Assembly: GCA_965222315.1 (NCBI GenBank)
Contig: OZ244951.1
Coordinates: 2,232,001-2,296,000, forward strand
Origin: JACKII01 sp965222315
Lineage (GTDB): Bacteria; Pseudomonadota; Alphaproteobacteria; Bin95
Direction of reading: 5' to 3'
Length of the DNA: 64,000 nucleotides
Shown here: positions 7,572 to 15,101 of the stretch, in pieces
Position numbering within the stretch: the first letter of the stretch is position 1
Layout of the letters: every line of letters begins with the position of its first letter
Program-made: the position numbers and the translations under genes
Notes under the pieces: model-generated
What the model saw: the letters and a program-made list of their open reading frames with translations, nothing else
The model's database searches: none
What the model was told of the DNA's origin: nothing

Positions 7572-8093
7572 ATGCAACTCTACGACCCCACGGCCAGCGT
7601 GCCGGATCGGAACCTAGTGCGGGCCCCGGCATTGCCGGATCTTTCCGGCAAGACTATCGGTGTCCTGCACAACAACAAGCTGAACGCGCCCCTGATGCTC
7701 ACAGCCATTGCCGACCTGTTTGTCGAGCGGCACGGCTGCACCATCGCGCCCCTCTATGACAAGTCCAATGCCAGCGCGCCGGCGCCCGCCGAAACGCTGG
7801 AGGAGATGGCGCAGAAGGTCGATTTCATCGTTACCGGCCTGGGCGATTGAGGGTCCTGTTCGACGTGCAGTTTGCATGACGGCATTACCTTCGAACAGTT
7901 AGGCAAGCGGGCTCTGGTTCTTTGCACCCACCCATTTGAAGTCACGGCGAAGAACATCGCCCGCACCATCGGCCTGCCCGGTTATCCCTTCCTCATGGTC
8001 GATCACCCCATCGGCAGTTGCACCGAGCCACAAATCCGGGCACGGGCAGAGGATGCCTACCGGCAGGCGCTGCCCATTCTCCTGGATGAATAG
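7572..8093 (+). CDS. UGSC family selenoprotein (in-frame UGA read as Sec93)
   Basis: A 173-residue protein when the TGA at 7848-7850 is read as selenocysteine. The frame from ATG 7572 runs 92 codons to this TGA and then continues in the same frame for 80 codons to a TAG at 8091-8093, still in coherent protein sequence. The residues around it are GLGD-U-GSC-STC, which is exactly the UGSC motif that gives the family its name (U93, C96, C99). The N-half has SGKTIGVLHNNKLNAP, a Rossmann-like first strand and loop; the C-half has LVLCTHPF and VDHPIGSC segments. Family members exist in both Cys and Sec forms; function is unknown but a thiol/selenol redox role is likely. A hairpin with bacterial SECIS geometry follows the TGA. 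It pairs with the upstream 6343-7419 gene. No sel genes lie in this window, so decoding depends on genes elsewhere. Confidence 0.88.
7860..7882 (+). promoter_or_regulatory. Candidate bacterial SECIS element
   Basis: The mRNA just after the UGA can fold as CGUGCA (7864-7869) pairing with UGCAUG (7873-7878), one G-U included, around the three-base loop GUU (7870-7872). A 1x1 A/A mismatch and a further three pairs (UCG 7860-7862 with CGG 7880-7882) extend the stem. The loop begins 19 bases after the UGA and its first base is G. This matches the general bacterial SECIS rules as I recall them: a stem of four or more pairs, a small apical loop with G in the first two positions, 16-37 bases after UGA. 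Confidence 0.7.
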
Positions 8094-8167
8094 TCCACAG
8101 CGGCGGCGCATCAAGTAGATCTCCGGTCGAAAGTGACTAAACGCACAAAGGCATGGCGTCTTTCTAC

Positions 8168-8186
8168 GTTAGGCTGTTAGCCTGAC
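8168..8186 (+). promoter_or_regulatory. Palindrome upstream of the multiheme cytochrome
   Basis: GTTAGGCT (8168-8175) and AGCCTGAC (8179-8186) pair, with one wobble, around GTT. It lies 27 bases before the cytochrome start and just before its GGAGG ribosome site, a suitable place for an operator or a 5' leader hairpin. The 119-base gap between the UGSC gene and the cytochrome gene otherwise shows nothing recognised. Confidence 0.3.
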
Positions 8187-8212
8187 GGGAATACAACTGG
8201 AGGAAACACGCC

Positions 8213-11191
8213 ATGTTCCGGACCGTAATGGCGTCCGCCGTCGCTGCAGTCATGGCGTCGGTGGGGATTGGAGCCGCCGCCCAGGATTGCCCCGATCTGC
8301 AAAGCACGGTTCTGGCGCCGGCCGACCCGGGGTTGTGTGCTGAACTGGCGCCCGTTGTCCGGAAACCCAGCGGCCTGCCCCTGAACGAGTACGAAGCCAA
8401 GCTCGGCGAGTTCTTCGGCGCGTTCTGCCACCGCGATTCCGCCAGCGGATGGGTGCGGGACAAGCATGTCCGCGACACCGGCCCCTATATCAACGCGTTG
8501 GTAGTGGGCAAGTGGGAGGGCACCTATTACGGCACGCACGCACCGGTGATGATCTGGTACTCGCCGGATTTCCACCAGTGGCTGGAGAAGAACCGGCCGG
8601 CGGACGAGAATCAACGCCCGGCAGAACCGGAGCCAGTTCCGGCGGGCGCGATGATCGTCAAGGAGATGCTGACGCCGCCCGCGGCCCGGTGTGCCTCGGC
8701 CGACCCCATGAAGTTGCTGCCATCCGCCGGCGCGGCCTTAATGGTCCGCGATCCGGATGCGAGCCACGACGGCTGGTACTGGGGCTGGTTCGGCTGGAGC
8801 GGCTGGGCGCCAGACTGGCCGCCCGGCCCGGATAACAGACCGCCCAACCAAGGCTTCGGCCAGTACTGCACGAACTGCCATGCCTCCGCGACCGATAACC
8901 TGACCTTCGCCAGCCTCTCCAATATCGAGAATGAACCCGGCGAACCGCTGGTGTTCCTCTCCCAGAACTTCCGGCTGGATGCGACGCCGCCGACCAGTCA
9001 CCACCGGGAGGTGACGCTGCCAACTGGCCCCGCGCCGCGGCTCGGCCAGCCGCTCTTCGCCTACAACCCTGCCTTTTTGGAAACGTTCGGTAAGACCGTC
9101 CCGGACAAGCCAGGTTACGGCAGCGTCACTGAGTTCCCGTCGGCCACCTACGACAATGTGTGGGTGAAAAAGGGCAAAGGCGACAGCGCCGGGTTGGATA
9201 GCCAGTACGTTACGTCCGACCAATGCGCCGGCTGTCACGATGCGGGCGGGACCGGCCTTCAGTTCGATATGACCAAGCCGTTGCCGCCGGATAACCCGCA
9301 CGGCTACGAACTGATGAACCTGTCGCCCTACGCCACCTGGCGCACCTCGCCGATGGGGCTGGCGGGGCGCGACCCGATCTTCTTCGCCCAGCTTGCGAGT
9401 GAGACCCAGACTTTCCATCCAGGGAAAAAGGCGTTCGTGGAGAACACCTGCCTCGGCTGCCACGGCATCCTCGGCCAGCGCCAGTACGAACTGGATAACG
9501 TGCTGGCCGGTCAGGAATGCGGTGACTTTTCCCGCGAGATGGTGGCCGCCGTTCCGTATCCGCCCGGCAATCCGAGCGAAAAACACGCCGATTATGGCGC
9601 GTTGGCGCGGGACGGTATCTCCTGCGCTGCTTGTCACCACGCGGTATTCGACCCCGATACCGTCGCCAAGGTGAAGGACCAGCCACAGAACGTCTGTGTC
9701 GTTGAGCGGCAGAAACAGCTCAACGATCCCGCCGGCCTGACCGGCTTCGCCAGCACTTTCACCGGCAGCTTCTTCGTCGGGCCGCCGGACGCGTTCTACG
9801 GTCCGTTCGAAGATCCGAAACAGAAACCGATGCAGCACGCGCTCGGCATCACGCCGGAGCACAAGGCTGACTTCGCCTCGTCCGAACTTTGCGGCAGTTG
9901 TCACACGGTTCATCTGCCCGTGGTCCACAATGGCGAGACCCTGAAATACACGTACGAGCAGACCACTTACCCGGAGTGGCTTTTCAGCGACTACCGCACC
10001 GGCACCTCACCGATGGGGCCGGTGCCCCTGGGGCCAGGCAAGACGCCGCAAAGCTGCGAGGCTTGCCACATGGAGAGCGCCGACAAGCATGGCAAGCCGT
10101 TCGTCTCCAAGATTGCCAGCATTCAGGAGCACTCGAATTTTCCGCAGGTAGAGAATGGCCTCGGCTCGGCCGAGATCGACCTGTCGGAGCGGGAAGGCTT
10201 CGCCCGTCATACGCTTGCCGGCCTGAACGTGTTCCTGATCAAGATGGCGGAACAATTTCCGGACATATTCGGAATTGCCACGATCGATCCGATGCTGGTT
10301 AGCAAGGGCCTGCCGCCACTGATGCGGACCGAGCAGCGGATGCTGGATCAGGCAGACAACGAGGTGGCGACGATCGCTGTCAGCAGCGTTTCGATGGAAT
10401 ACGATACGCTGACGGCCGAGGTCTCCATCGAGAACAAGGTCGGCCACAAATTCCCTTCCGGCGTCGGCTTCCGGCGCGCCTTTGTCGAGTTCCAGGTGCT
10501 GGACCAACTTGGCCGCACAATCTGGTCGTCCGGCAGCACCAACGGCGCGGGCGTCATAGTCGACAAAGACGGCCTACCCATTGATGGCGAGCTTTGGTGG
10601 AAGGACGATTGCTCTGGCCTTGTTTCGCCCGGCAACCCGCAATTCCAGCCGCATTTCCAGACGATCACCAGTAGCCGTCAGGCGCAGATTTATCAGGAAC
10701 TGGTGACGGCGCCGGCGGACGTGCCGAACCCCTCGTGCATAAAGGGTAGCGTGACACCGGGCGGTAACCTGACGACTAGTTTCCTCTCGATCTGCGAGAA
10801 TGCAAAGGACAACCGCCTGCTGCCGCATGGCTTCCTGCCGCTCGACCAGCGGGTGGAATTGTCGAAGTTCCTGGGCGCAAACGCCGAACTGGCCGAGGAG
10901 TCGGGGCCGCACCATGTCGGCGACGACCCGCATTACAAGACCGGTGGCGGCGACGCGTTCGAATACAGGATCCCGCTGTCGGCCATCGACGGGCAGCCCG
11001 CCGGTGTGCAGGCGACGCTGCACTACCAGTCGATTCCGCCATTCTACCTGCAGGACCGGTTCTGTACAGCGGAGGGGTCTGACCGTGACCGGCTATATTT
11101 CCTGGCCGGGCACCTGAACCTGAACGGCACCGAGGCACAGAACTGGCGTTTCCAGATCGTTCAGACGGACACGGTACCGGTCGGCCGGTGA
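8213..11191 (+). CDS. Periplasmic hexaheme cytochrome c, about 990 residues
   Basis: A 992-residue exported protein with a Sec signal peptide (residues 1-23, cleaving after GAAA) and an ideal GGAGGAAA ribosome site. Six c-heme sites are visible: CTNCH at about residue 219, CAGCH 338, CLGCH 413, CAACH 471, CGSCH 560 and CEACH 615. The last roughly 370 residues have no heme site and contain a beta-rich segment (VENKVGHKFPSGVGFRRAFVEF), so this is a multiheme electron carrier or reductase joined to a second globular domain. The spacing is loosely like octaheme nitrite, tetrathionate or hydroxylamine enzymes, but I cannot assign one, and no CxxCK active-site heme was seen. Its likely role is electron transfer or a redox reaction in the periplasm. 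It lies downstream of the UGSC pair on the same strand. Confidence 0.82.
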   Translation: MFRTVMASAVAAVMASVGIGAAAQDCPDLQSTVLAPADPGLCAELAPVVRKPSGLPLNEYEAKLGEFFGAFCHRDSASGWVRDKHVRDTGPYINALVVGKWEGTYYGTHAPVMIWYSPDFHQWLEKNRPADENQRPAEPEPVPAGAMIVKEMLTPPAARCASADPMKLLPSAGAALMVRDPDASHDGWYWGWFGWSGWAPDWPPGPDNRPPNQGFGQYCTNCHASATDNLTFASLSNIENEPGEPLVFLSQNFRLDATPPTSHHREVTLPTGPAPRLGQPLFAYNPAFLETFGKTVPDKPGYGSVTEFPSATYDNVWVKKGKGDSAGLDSQYVTSDQCAGCHDAGGTGLQFDMTKPLPPDNPHGYELMNLSPYATWRTSPMGLAGRDPIFFAQLASETQTFHPGKKAFVENTCLGCHGILGQRQYELDNVLAGQECGDFSREMVAAVPYPPGNPSEKHADYGALARDGISCAACHHAVFDPDTVAKVKDQPQNVCVVERQKQLNDPAGLTGFASTFTGSFFVGPPDAFYGPFEDPKQKPMQHALGITPEHKADFASSELCGSCHTVHLPVVHNGETLKYTYEQTTYPEWLFSDYRTGTSPMGPVPLGPGKTPQSCEACHMESADKHGKPFVSKIASIQEHSNFPQVENGLGSAEIDLSEREGFARHTLAGLNVFLIKMAEQFPDIFGIATIDPMLVSKGLPPLMRTEQRMLDQADNEVATIAVSSVSMEYDTLTAEVSIENKVGHKFPSGVGFRRAFVEFQVLDQLGRTIWSSGSTNGAGVIVDKDGLPIDGELWWKDDCSGLVSPGNPQFQPHFQTITSSRQAQIYQELVTAPADVPNPSCIKGSVTPGGNLTTSFLSICENAKDNRLLPHGFLPLDQRVELSKFLGANAELAEESGPHHVGDDPHYKTGGGDAFEYRIPLSAIDGQPAGVQATLHYQSIPPFYLQDRFCTAEGSDRDRLYFLAGHLNLNGTEAQNWRFQIVQTDTVPVGR

Positions 11192-11198
11192 ACCGGCC
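11183..11198. terminator. Hairpin between convergent cytochrome and thioesterase genes
   Basis: GGCCGG (11183-11188) and CCGGCC (11193-11198) pair perfectly around TGAA, whose TGA is the cytochrome stop codon. The next gene is convergent and ends at 11210, so a stop signal for both is expected here. There is no T tract. Confidence 0.4.
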
Positions 11199-11209
11199 AA
11201 GGCAGGAAG

Positions 11210-11641
11210 TTAGATGCCGCCCCGCGCCTTTGTCGCCTGCTGGCGCTGGGTGACGGGGTGGTCGGGCTTGGTCTCGATCACCAATTGCGTCTGGGTGATT
11301 TCCGCGAGCTTCTTGCCGTCCTCGTTGGTCAGCGTCGTGCGCCAGACCTGGGTCGTGCGGCCCACATGAACGGGTAGCGACTCGCCATAAATCTTGCCCG
11401 CGTTCATGCCACGAAGCAGGTTGGTTTTGGATTCCAATGTGCTGGTCATGCAGTTTTCGGGCAGGTTCATGATCGCGCCGCGTGCGCCCAGCGTATCGGC
11501 GAACGACATGTAGACGCCGCCGTGCACCACACCGTTGCCATTGGTATGGATTTCGCCAGCGGTCATCTCCGCCTTGATCCGGTCGCGGGACGTCTCCGTG
11601 AACGAGATGCCGAGGACTTCGATAAAGTTGCTTGCTTCCAT
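11210..11641 (-). CDS. PaaI-type hotdog thioesterase
   Basis: A 143-residue single hotdog domain protein of the PaaI family, which hydrolyses acyl- or aryl-CoA thioesters as a tetramer in the cytoplasm. The signature is NGNGVVHGGVYMSFADTLG at about residues 35-53: the His-Gly-Gly loop followed by an Asp/Asn on the long helix. The following strand has the usual TLESKTNLLRGM pattern. It begins 14 bases after the hemY stop on the same strand, so it is probably the last gene of the heme operon transcript, though a functional link to heme is not evident. Confidence 0.85.
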   Translation of the reverse strand: MEASNFIEVLGISFTETSRDRIKAEMTAGEIHTNGNGVVHGGVYMSFADTLGARGAIMNLPENCMTSTLESKTNLLRGMNAGKIYGESLPVHVGRTTQVWRTTLTNEDGKKLAEITQTQLVIETKPDHPVTQRQQATKARGGI

Positions 11642-11655
11642 AGTGTCCTCTGGCT

Positions 11656-13137
11656 TCAGGATTCGGCTTTAGCGTCGGAATTGGTAGTGTCGGATTTTTC
11701 CGGCGGCTCAACTGTCTCAGCCACGGCATCGACGACGACTGGCGCTTTTGCTGCGGCAGCGGGCGCCGCTGCCTGCGCCGCCAGCGCCAAGCCACGGTCG
11801 TCAGACGAACGTGGGGCTTCCAGTACGGAGGGGATGGCCGGAACCAGGTGGTTCGGCACCCGCCATTCCAGCGTGCCGAAGAGCTTGCTTTCGTTGCAGA
11901 CAGCGGACCATTCGGCCTGTACCGCACCAGTCTCGTTGCAGACCCAGGCGGACTCCGGCGTGGCGGTGGCGGAGCGGGCGAGCCATTCCCGGGCAGCATC
12001 GGCATCGTTAAAGCCATGCATCTCGATTTCCGCCATCAGGCGGCAGATGCGGGCATCCGGGTCGCGGCGGGCGATGGGCTCAAGGGCCTTTCGCGCCTCG
12101 CCCCATTGGTCTGCCGCCATGGCGTACTGGGCGATCAGCACGCGGCTTTCGGGGTGGTCGGGCCGCTTGTTTGCGAGACCGCGCGCCAGGGAAAGCTGCT
12201 TTTCGACCCCGACCTGATCGACCACGCCCTTGTAGGCACTGGCCAGCATTGGGTGGGGAGAGTCTGCCCAGGTGTCCTCAAGCACTTTCTCCGCCCGACC
12301 TCGCCTTCCATTGGCGATGTGCGCCAGCGCCAATTGGGCCGCCGCCGGCACGAACTTGGGCAAGTGCTTGTAAGCGGAGAGAGCGGTTTGCAGCGCGGCT
12401 TCTTTGTCGCCTTTGCTGGCTGCGAGGCGGCTGCGCTCGATATCCACCAGCGCGCTCTCCCGGCCAAACTGCTCCTTTTCGTGCGCTTTCGCTTTGCCGA
12501 GCGCCGTCAGCGTCACATGCGCCTCTTCCCATTGGCCGAGGCGGGCTTGCAGTTCGAACAGGCTGTCCAGCACCCAGATGCTCCGCGGCTGCTGCTCGTG
12601 GGCCAGTTCAGCGAAGTGTAGGGCGTCGCGGGTGCGTCCGTCCTTCATGGCCTGCATCCACAGTCCGCGCAGGCCGAGGAAAGCGCCCTCAGGCTGATCA
12701 GCCAGTTGCTGGAAATATTGCTGGGCGGCCTGGTTGTCGCCGTTCATTTGCGCAGATTGCGCGGCCAGTAACGTCGTCATCGGCTGATCGGGGAGGAGGG
12801 AGGCCGCCCGCTCCGCCTGCTTCTTCGCTTCCTGGCGGTCGCCCGCAGCGACAGCCACCATGCCAAGGGAGATGGCCTGCTGGCCTTTCTCGTTCCGGCG
12901 GCGCTCGAAGCGGCGCGACAGGCGCCACGGCGCGCCAATCAGGAGGTAAAGCAGGCCAAGGCCGATGATTAGAACCGCCAGCACGATGGCCAGCATGGTC
13001 ATGGCCCAGGCAAAGGTCCACTCGATCTCAAAAAAGCCGGGCAGGGCGATCGAGACATTGCCGGGGTGGTCCAGCAGCCAGTTTCCGGCAAACAGGACGG
13101 CGCCGATAACGACAAAGACGATGAGTGCGCGGATCAT
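11656..13137 (-). CDS. hemY: HemY: TPR membrane protein of the heme biosynthesis operon
   Basis: A 493-residue protein with two N-terminal membrane helices (residues 1-22 and about 40-65, the latter ending in YLLIGAPW) and a long cytoplasmic or periplasmic TPR solenoid (AISLGMVAVAAGDRQEAKKQ onward). This is the Proteobacterial HemY of the hemCDXY operon; it is not the Gram-positive protoporphyrinogen oxidase of the same name. It is thought to organise or couple late heme pathway enzymes. The ATG at 13137 overlaps the stop of the preceding mitofilin frame (ATGA), so translation is coupled. The Ala/Pro-rich acidic C-terminus (after residue 440) looks disordered. GC and codon use match the surrounding genes. 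Confidence 0.9.
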   Translation of the reverse strand: MIRALIVFVVIGAVLFAGNWLLDHPGNVSIALPGFFEIEWTFAWAMTMLAIVLAVLIIGLGLLYLLIGAPWRLSRRFERRRNEKGQQAISLGMVAVAAGDRQEAKKQAERAASLLPDQPMTTLLAAQSAQMNGDNQAAQQYFQQLADQPEGAFLGLRGLWMQAMKDGRTRDALHFAELAHEQQPRSIWVLDSLFELQARLGQWEEAHVTLTALGKAKAHEKEQFGRESALVDIERSRLAASKGDKEAALQTALSAYKHLPKFVPAAAQLALAHIANGRRGRAEKVLEDTWADSPHPMLASAYKGVVDQVGVEKQLSLARGLANKRPDHPESRVLIAQYAMAADQWGEARKALEPIARRDPDARICRLMAEIEMHGFNDADAAREWLARSATATPESAWVCNETGAVQAEWSAVCNESKLFGTLEWRVPNHLVPAIPSVLEAPRSSDDRGLALAAQAAAPAAAAKAPVVVDAVAETVEPPEKSDTTNSDAKAES

Positions 13138-15101
13138 TTGCTGCTCCCACTGACCGAGGCCAGGACGTTCGCTTCCCATTCAGAAATTGCTGCGTCCGCC
13201 TGCATGCGCGCAGCCAGACTGGCCCTCCATTCGTCGAGGGCCTTGTTGTCGCCAGCCACTGCCGCAATGGCATCGTCGGCGGCTTTTGCGTCACCAGCGG
13301 CGAGCGCCTTGCGCGCAGCGGCCACAGCGTTCCGGTTCGGATCATCGACCAATGCGCCTTGGCCTTCAACCCGGATGCCCGAAAGCAGCACCCCCAGCGC
13401 AGAATTGACGGCGGCATTGCCGGAGGCATCGCTCTTCGGCAGAGGCAATTGCTTCTCGATCCGAGTCAACTCCGCAGCCAGTCCAGCATAGCTCGGAATA
13501 CCCTTATCGGCCCGATCAAGCCAGCCACCCCCGGCGCTTGCGGCCGCGGGAACCACGCTGCGGGCGCGTGTCAGGGCGTTTTTGAAAGGGATCCCGTTAT
13601 CGACGACGCGGCGGAGTTCACTCAGCGCAATCAACTGCTCAGCCAATTGTGCGGGCGGTGTGCTGCCGGCCCAGCCTTCGACTTTGGCGATCCGGCTTTC
13701 CAGCGCGGCGACTTTGCCACCAAGAGCATCGAGCGATGTCGTCTGGGCGCTGACTTTCGCTTCCGTCTGTTGCTGTGCCGTTTGCAGGCTTTGCATATCC
13801 GCGCTGGTCTTGGCGGAAAGCGCCTGGATTGCGGTATCGGTGCGGGCAGTCAGCCCCTGCACCTGGTCCGCCAAGCGCTCGACCGTTGCCTTTTCGGCTG
13901 CTCTCTCTGCAACACCGGAGAGGGCGGATGCGACCTTGGCGGCCTCCTCCGCGCGGGCGGCGAGCGCCGCGCGCTCCGCCTTTCCGGGGTCGAGGTTGAG
14001 CGCACTCAATTGGGTGCGCAAGCCGTTAATCTCCGCCTGGAGGTCTTTGGTCCTGTCATTGCTGAAATACCAGACAACCCCGGCAAAAAACGCCGCCAGA
14101 ACCGCAACGCCGATGACCGCAGGCCATCCGGGCGCGGCTCTCGCGTCTTCTGTGGGGGGAGTGGGAGCGGGGCTCGTCATGGTTTCCTCCGTCGCGGCCA
14201 TGGCCGCCGGTGAGGGAGAGGATAATGATTCGGATACAGTAGCGGCTGGCGCGGCCGTCACGTCAGGCGAAGGCGGGGCGGCAGCCGTCGCATGGATCGT
14301 AACATGGGAACCGGTAAGCTTGGCCTCAATCAGGGCAGCGGCCGGTCGGGCTGCGGTCCAGGTTTTGCGCCAGCCGTAAGCGCGGAGCCGGGCGGCAATG
14401 CGAGGACTAAGGCAGAGAGCGGTTGCCGATTGCGCCTGCCGGAGGACGCCGGCTTGACTGGCAGCAGCAACGAATGCGTCCACAGCACGCGCGGAATAGA
14501 ACGCGATCTGGACGACATCGCCCTGCCGAAGGGCGTGCCGGACTCCCCCGTCCAGCGTGCGGACTTTTTCGGCAGCGTAAAGCTCCACCAGGTCCACGGT
14601 AAAAGCCGAGAGCAGCCGCCGCATGTCGCGGGCGCGGTGAACGCCGGCTGCGTAGAGCAGGGGGCCGTCTGTTGGCGACAAGGCTGCCCGAATCACGGCG
14701 GCGAGAGCGTTGGCCGTCGGCGCAGTCTCTACCTGTACGAAGCCTGCCTCTGAGGCGGCGCGGGCGGCGGCGGCGCCGACCACGTAGAGCTTGCAGGACC
14801 GGTCATCGGTGCGGGTGGCGAGAATTTCAACGGCGACACCACTGCTCGCGACAATGGCCTGATACTTTTCCGTGGCGGGCAGGTCAGCGGGCAGCGGCTC
14901 GGTTTGCAGCAATGGCTGCTCAAGCAGCGCCTGGCCGCGTGCCGCAAGCCGAGCTTCCAAACTCGCGGAGATGGCTTCCGGGCGGGTGATCAGGACCAGG
15001 TTCGCGTGTGCGCGGGCGGCCTCTGCTGTTTGCGGGCGCGCGGCTAGCGGTCGGGTCCGGTCGAAACGCCGTTTGCGGGAATGAGAAGATCGGGATCGCA
15101 T
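13134..15101 (-). CDS. hemD: HemD (uroporphyrinogen-III synthase) fused in frame to a mitofilin/Mic60-like protein
   Basis: One uninterrupted 655-codon frame. Residues about 35-265 are HemD, which cyclises hydroxymethylbilane to uroporphyrinogen III: LVLITRPEA start, IVASSGVAVEI, YAAGVHRARDM and IAFYSARAVDAF segments. A Pro/Ala/Thr-rich linker (about 268-315) leads to a membrane helix (IGVAVLAAFFAGVVWYF) and a long Glu/Ala/Gln coiled coil with a C-terminal helical domain, the bacterial mitofilin (COG4223) layout usually encoded by its own gene here. The first ATG (15101) overlaps the last 58 bases of hemC; no better start lies closer to LVLITRP, so the true N-terminus is uncertain. An ATG at 14180 preceded by GGAGGA may start the mitofilin part alone, giving a 348-residue protein. 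Order hemC-hemD-mitofilin-hemY is the classic operon. Confidence 0.82.
   Translation of the reverse strand: MRSRSSHSRKRRFDRTRPLAARPQTAEAARAHANLVLITRPEAISASLEARLAARGQALLEQPLLQTEPLPADLPATEKYQAIVASSGVAVEILATRTDDRSCKLYVVGAAAARAASEAGFVQVETAPTANALAAVIRAALSPTDGPLLYAAGVHRARDMRRLLSAFTVDLVELYAAEKVRTLDGGVRHALRQGDVVQIAFYSARAVDAFVAAASQAGVLRQAQSATALCLSPRIAARLRAYGWRKTWTAARPAAALIEAKLTGSHVTIHATAAAPPSPDVTAAPAATVSESLSSPSPAAMAATEETMTSPAPTPPTEDARAAPGWPAVIGVAVLAAFFAGVVWYFSNDRTKDLQAEINGLRTQLSALNLDPGKAERAALAARAEEAAKVASALSGVAERAAEKATVERLADQVQGLTARTDTAIQALSAKTSADMQSLQTAQQQTEAKVSAQTTSLDALGGKVAALESRIAKVEGWAGSTPPAQLAEQLIALSELRRVVDNGIPFKNALTRARSVVPAAASAGGGWLDRADKGIPSYAGLAAELTRIEKQLPLPKSDASGNAAVNSALGVLLSGIRVEGQGALVDDPNRNAVAAARKALAAGDAKAADDAIAAVAGDNKALDEWRASLAARMQADAAISEWEANVLASVSGSSK
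14178..14190 (-). promoter_or_regulatory. Internal ribosome-binding site and start inside the hemD-mitofilin frame
   Basis: Read on the minus strand, GGAGGAAACC immediately precedes an ATG (14180-14178) that is in frame with the mitofilin half. The motif is nearly a full anti-SD match with four bases of spacing. It lies at the expected beginning of a stand-alone mitofilin gene, just before its membrane helix, so the fused frame may also, or only, produce a separate mitofilin. Confidence 0.6.

Noticed and set aside
7848..7850. The TGA as a true stop giving a truncated 92-residue protein, or as a nonsense mutation in a pseudogene
   Set aside because: The downstream 80 codons remain in frame, keep family motifs and begin with the UGSC motif, and a SECIS-like hairpin follows; decay would not preserve these.
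10776..12017. A 413-codon minus-strand open frame
   Set aside because: It crosses the cytochrome end, the thioesterase and part of hemY in other frames; low-complexity Arg/Pro-rich product.
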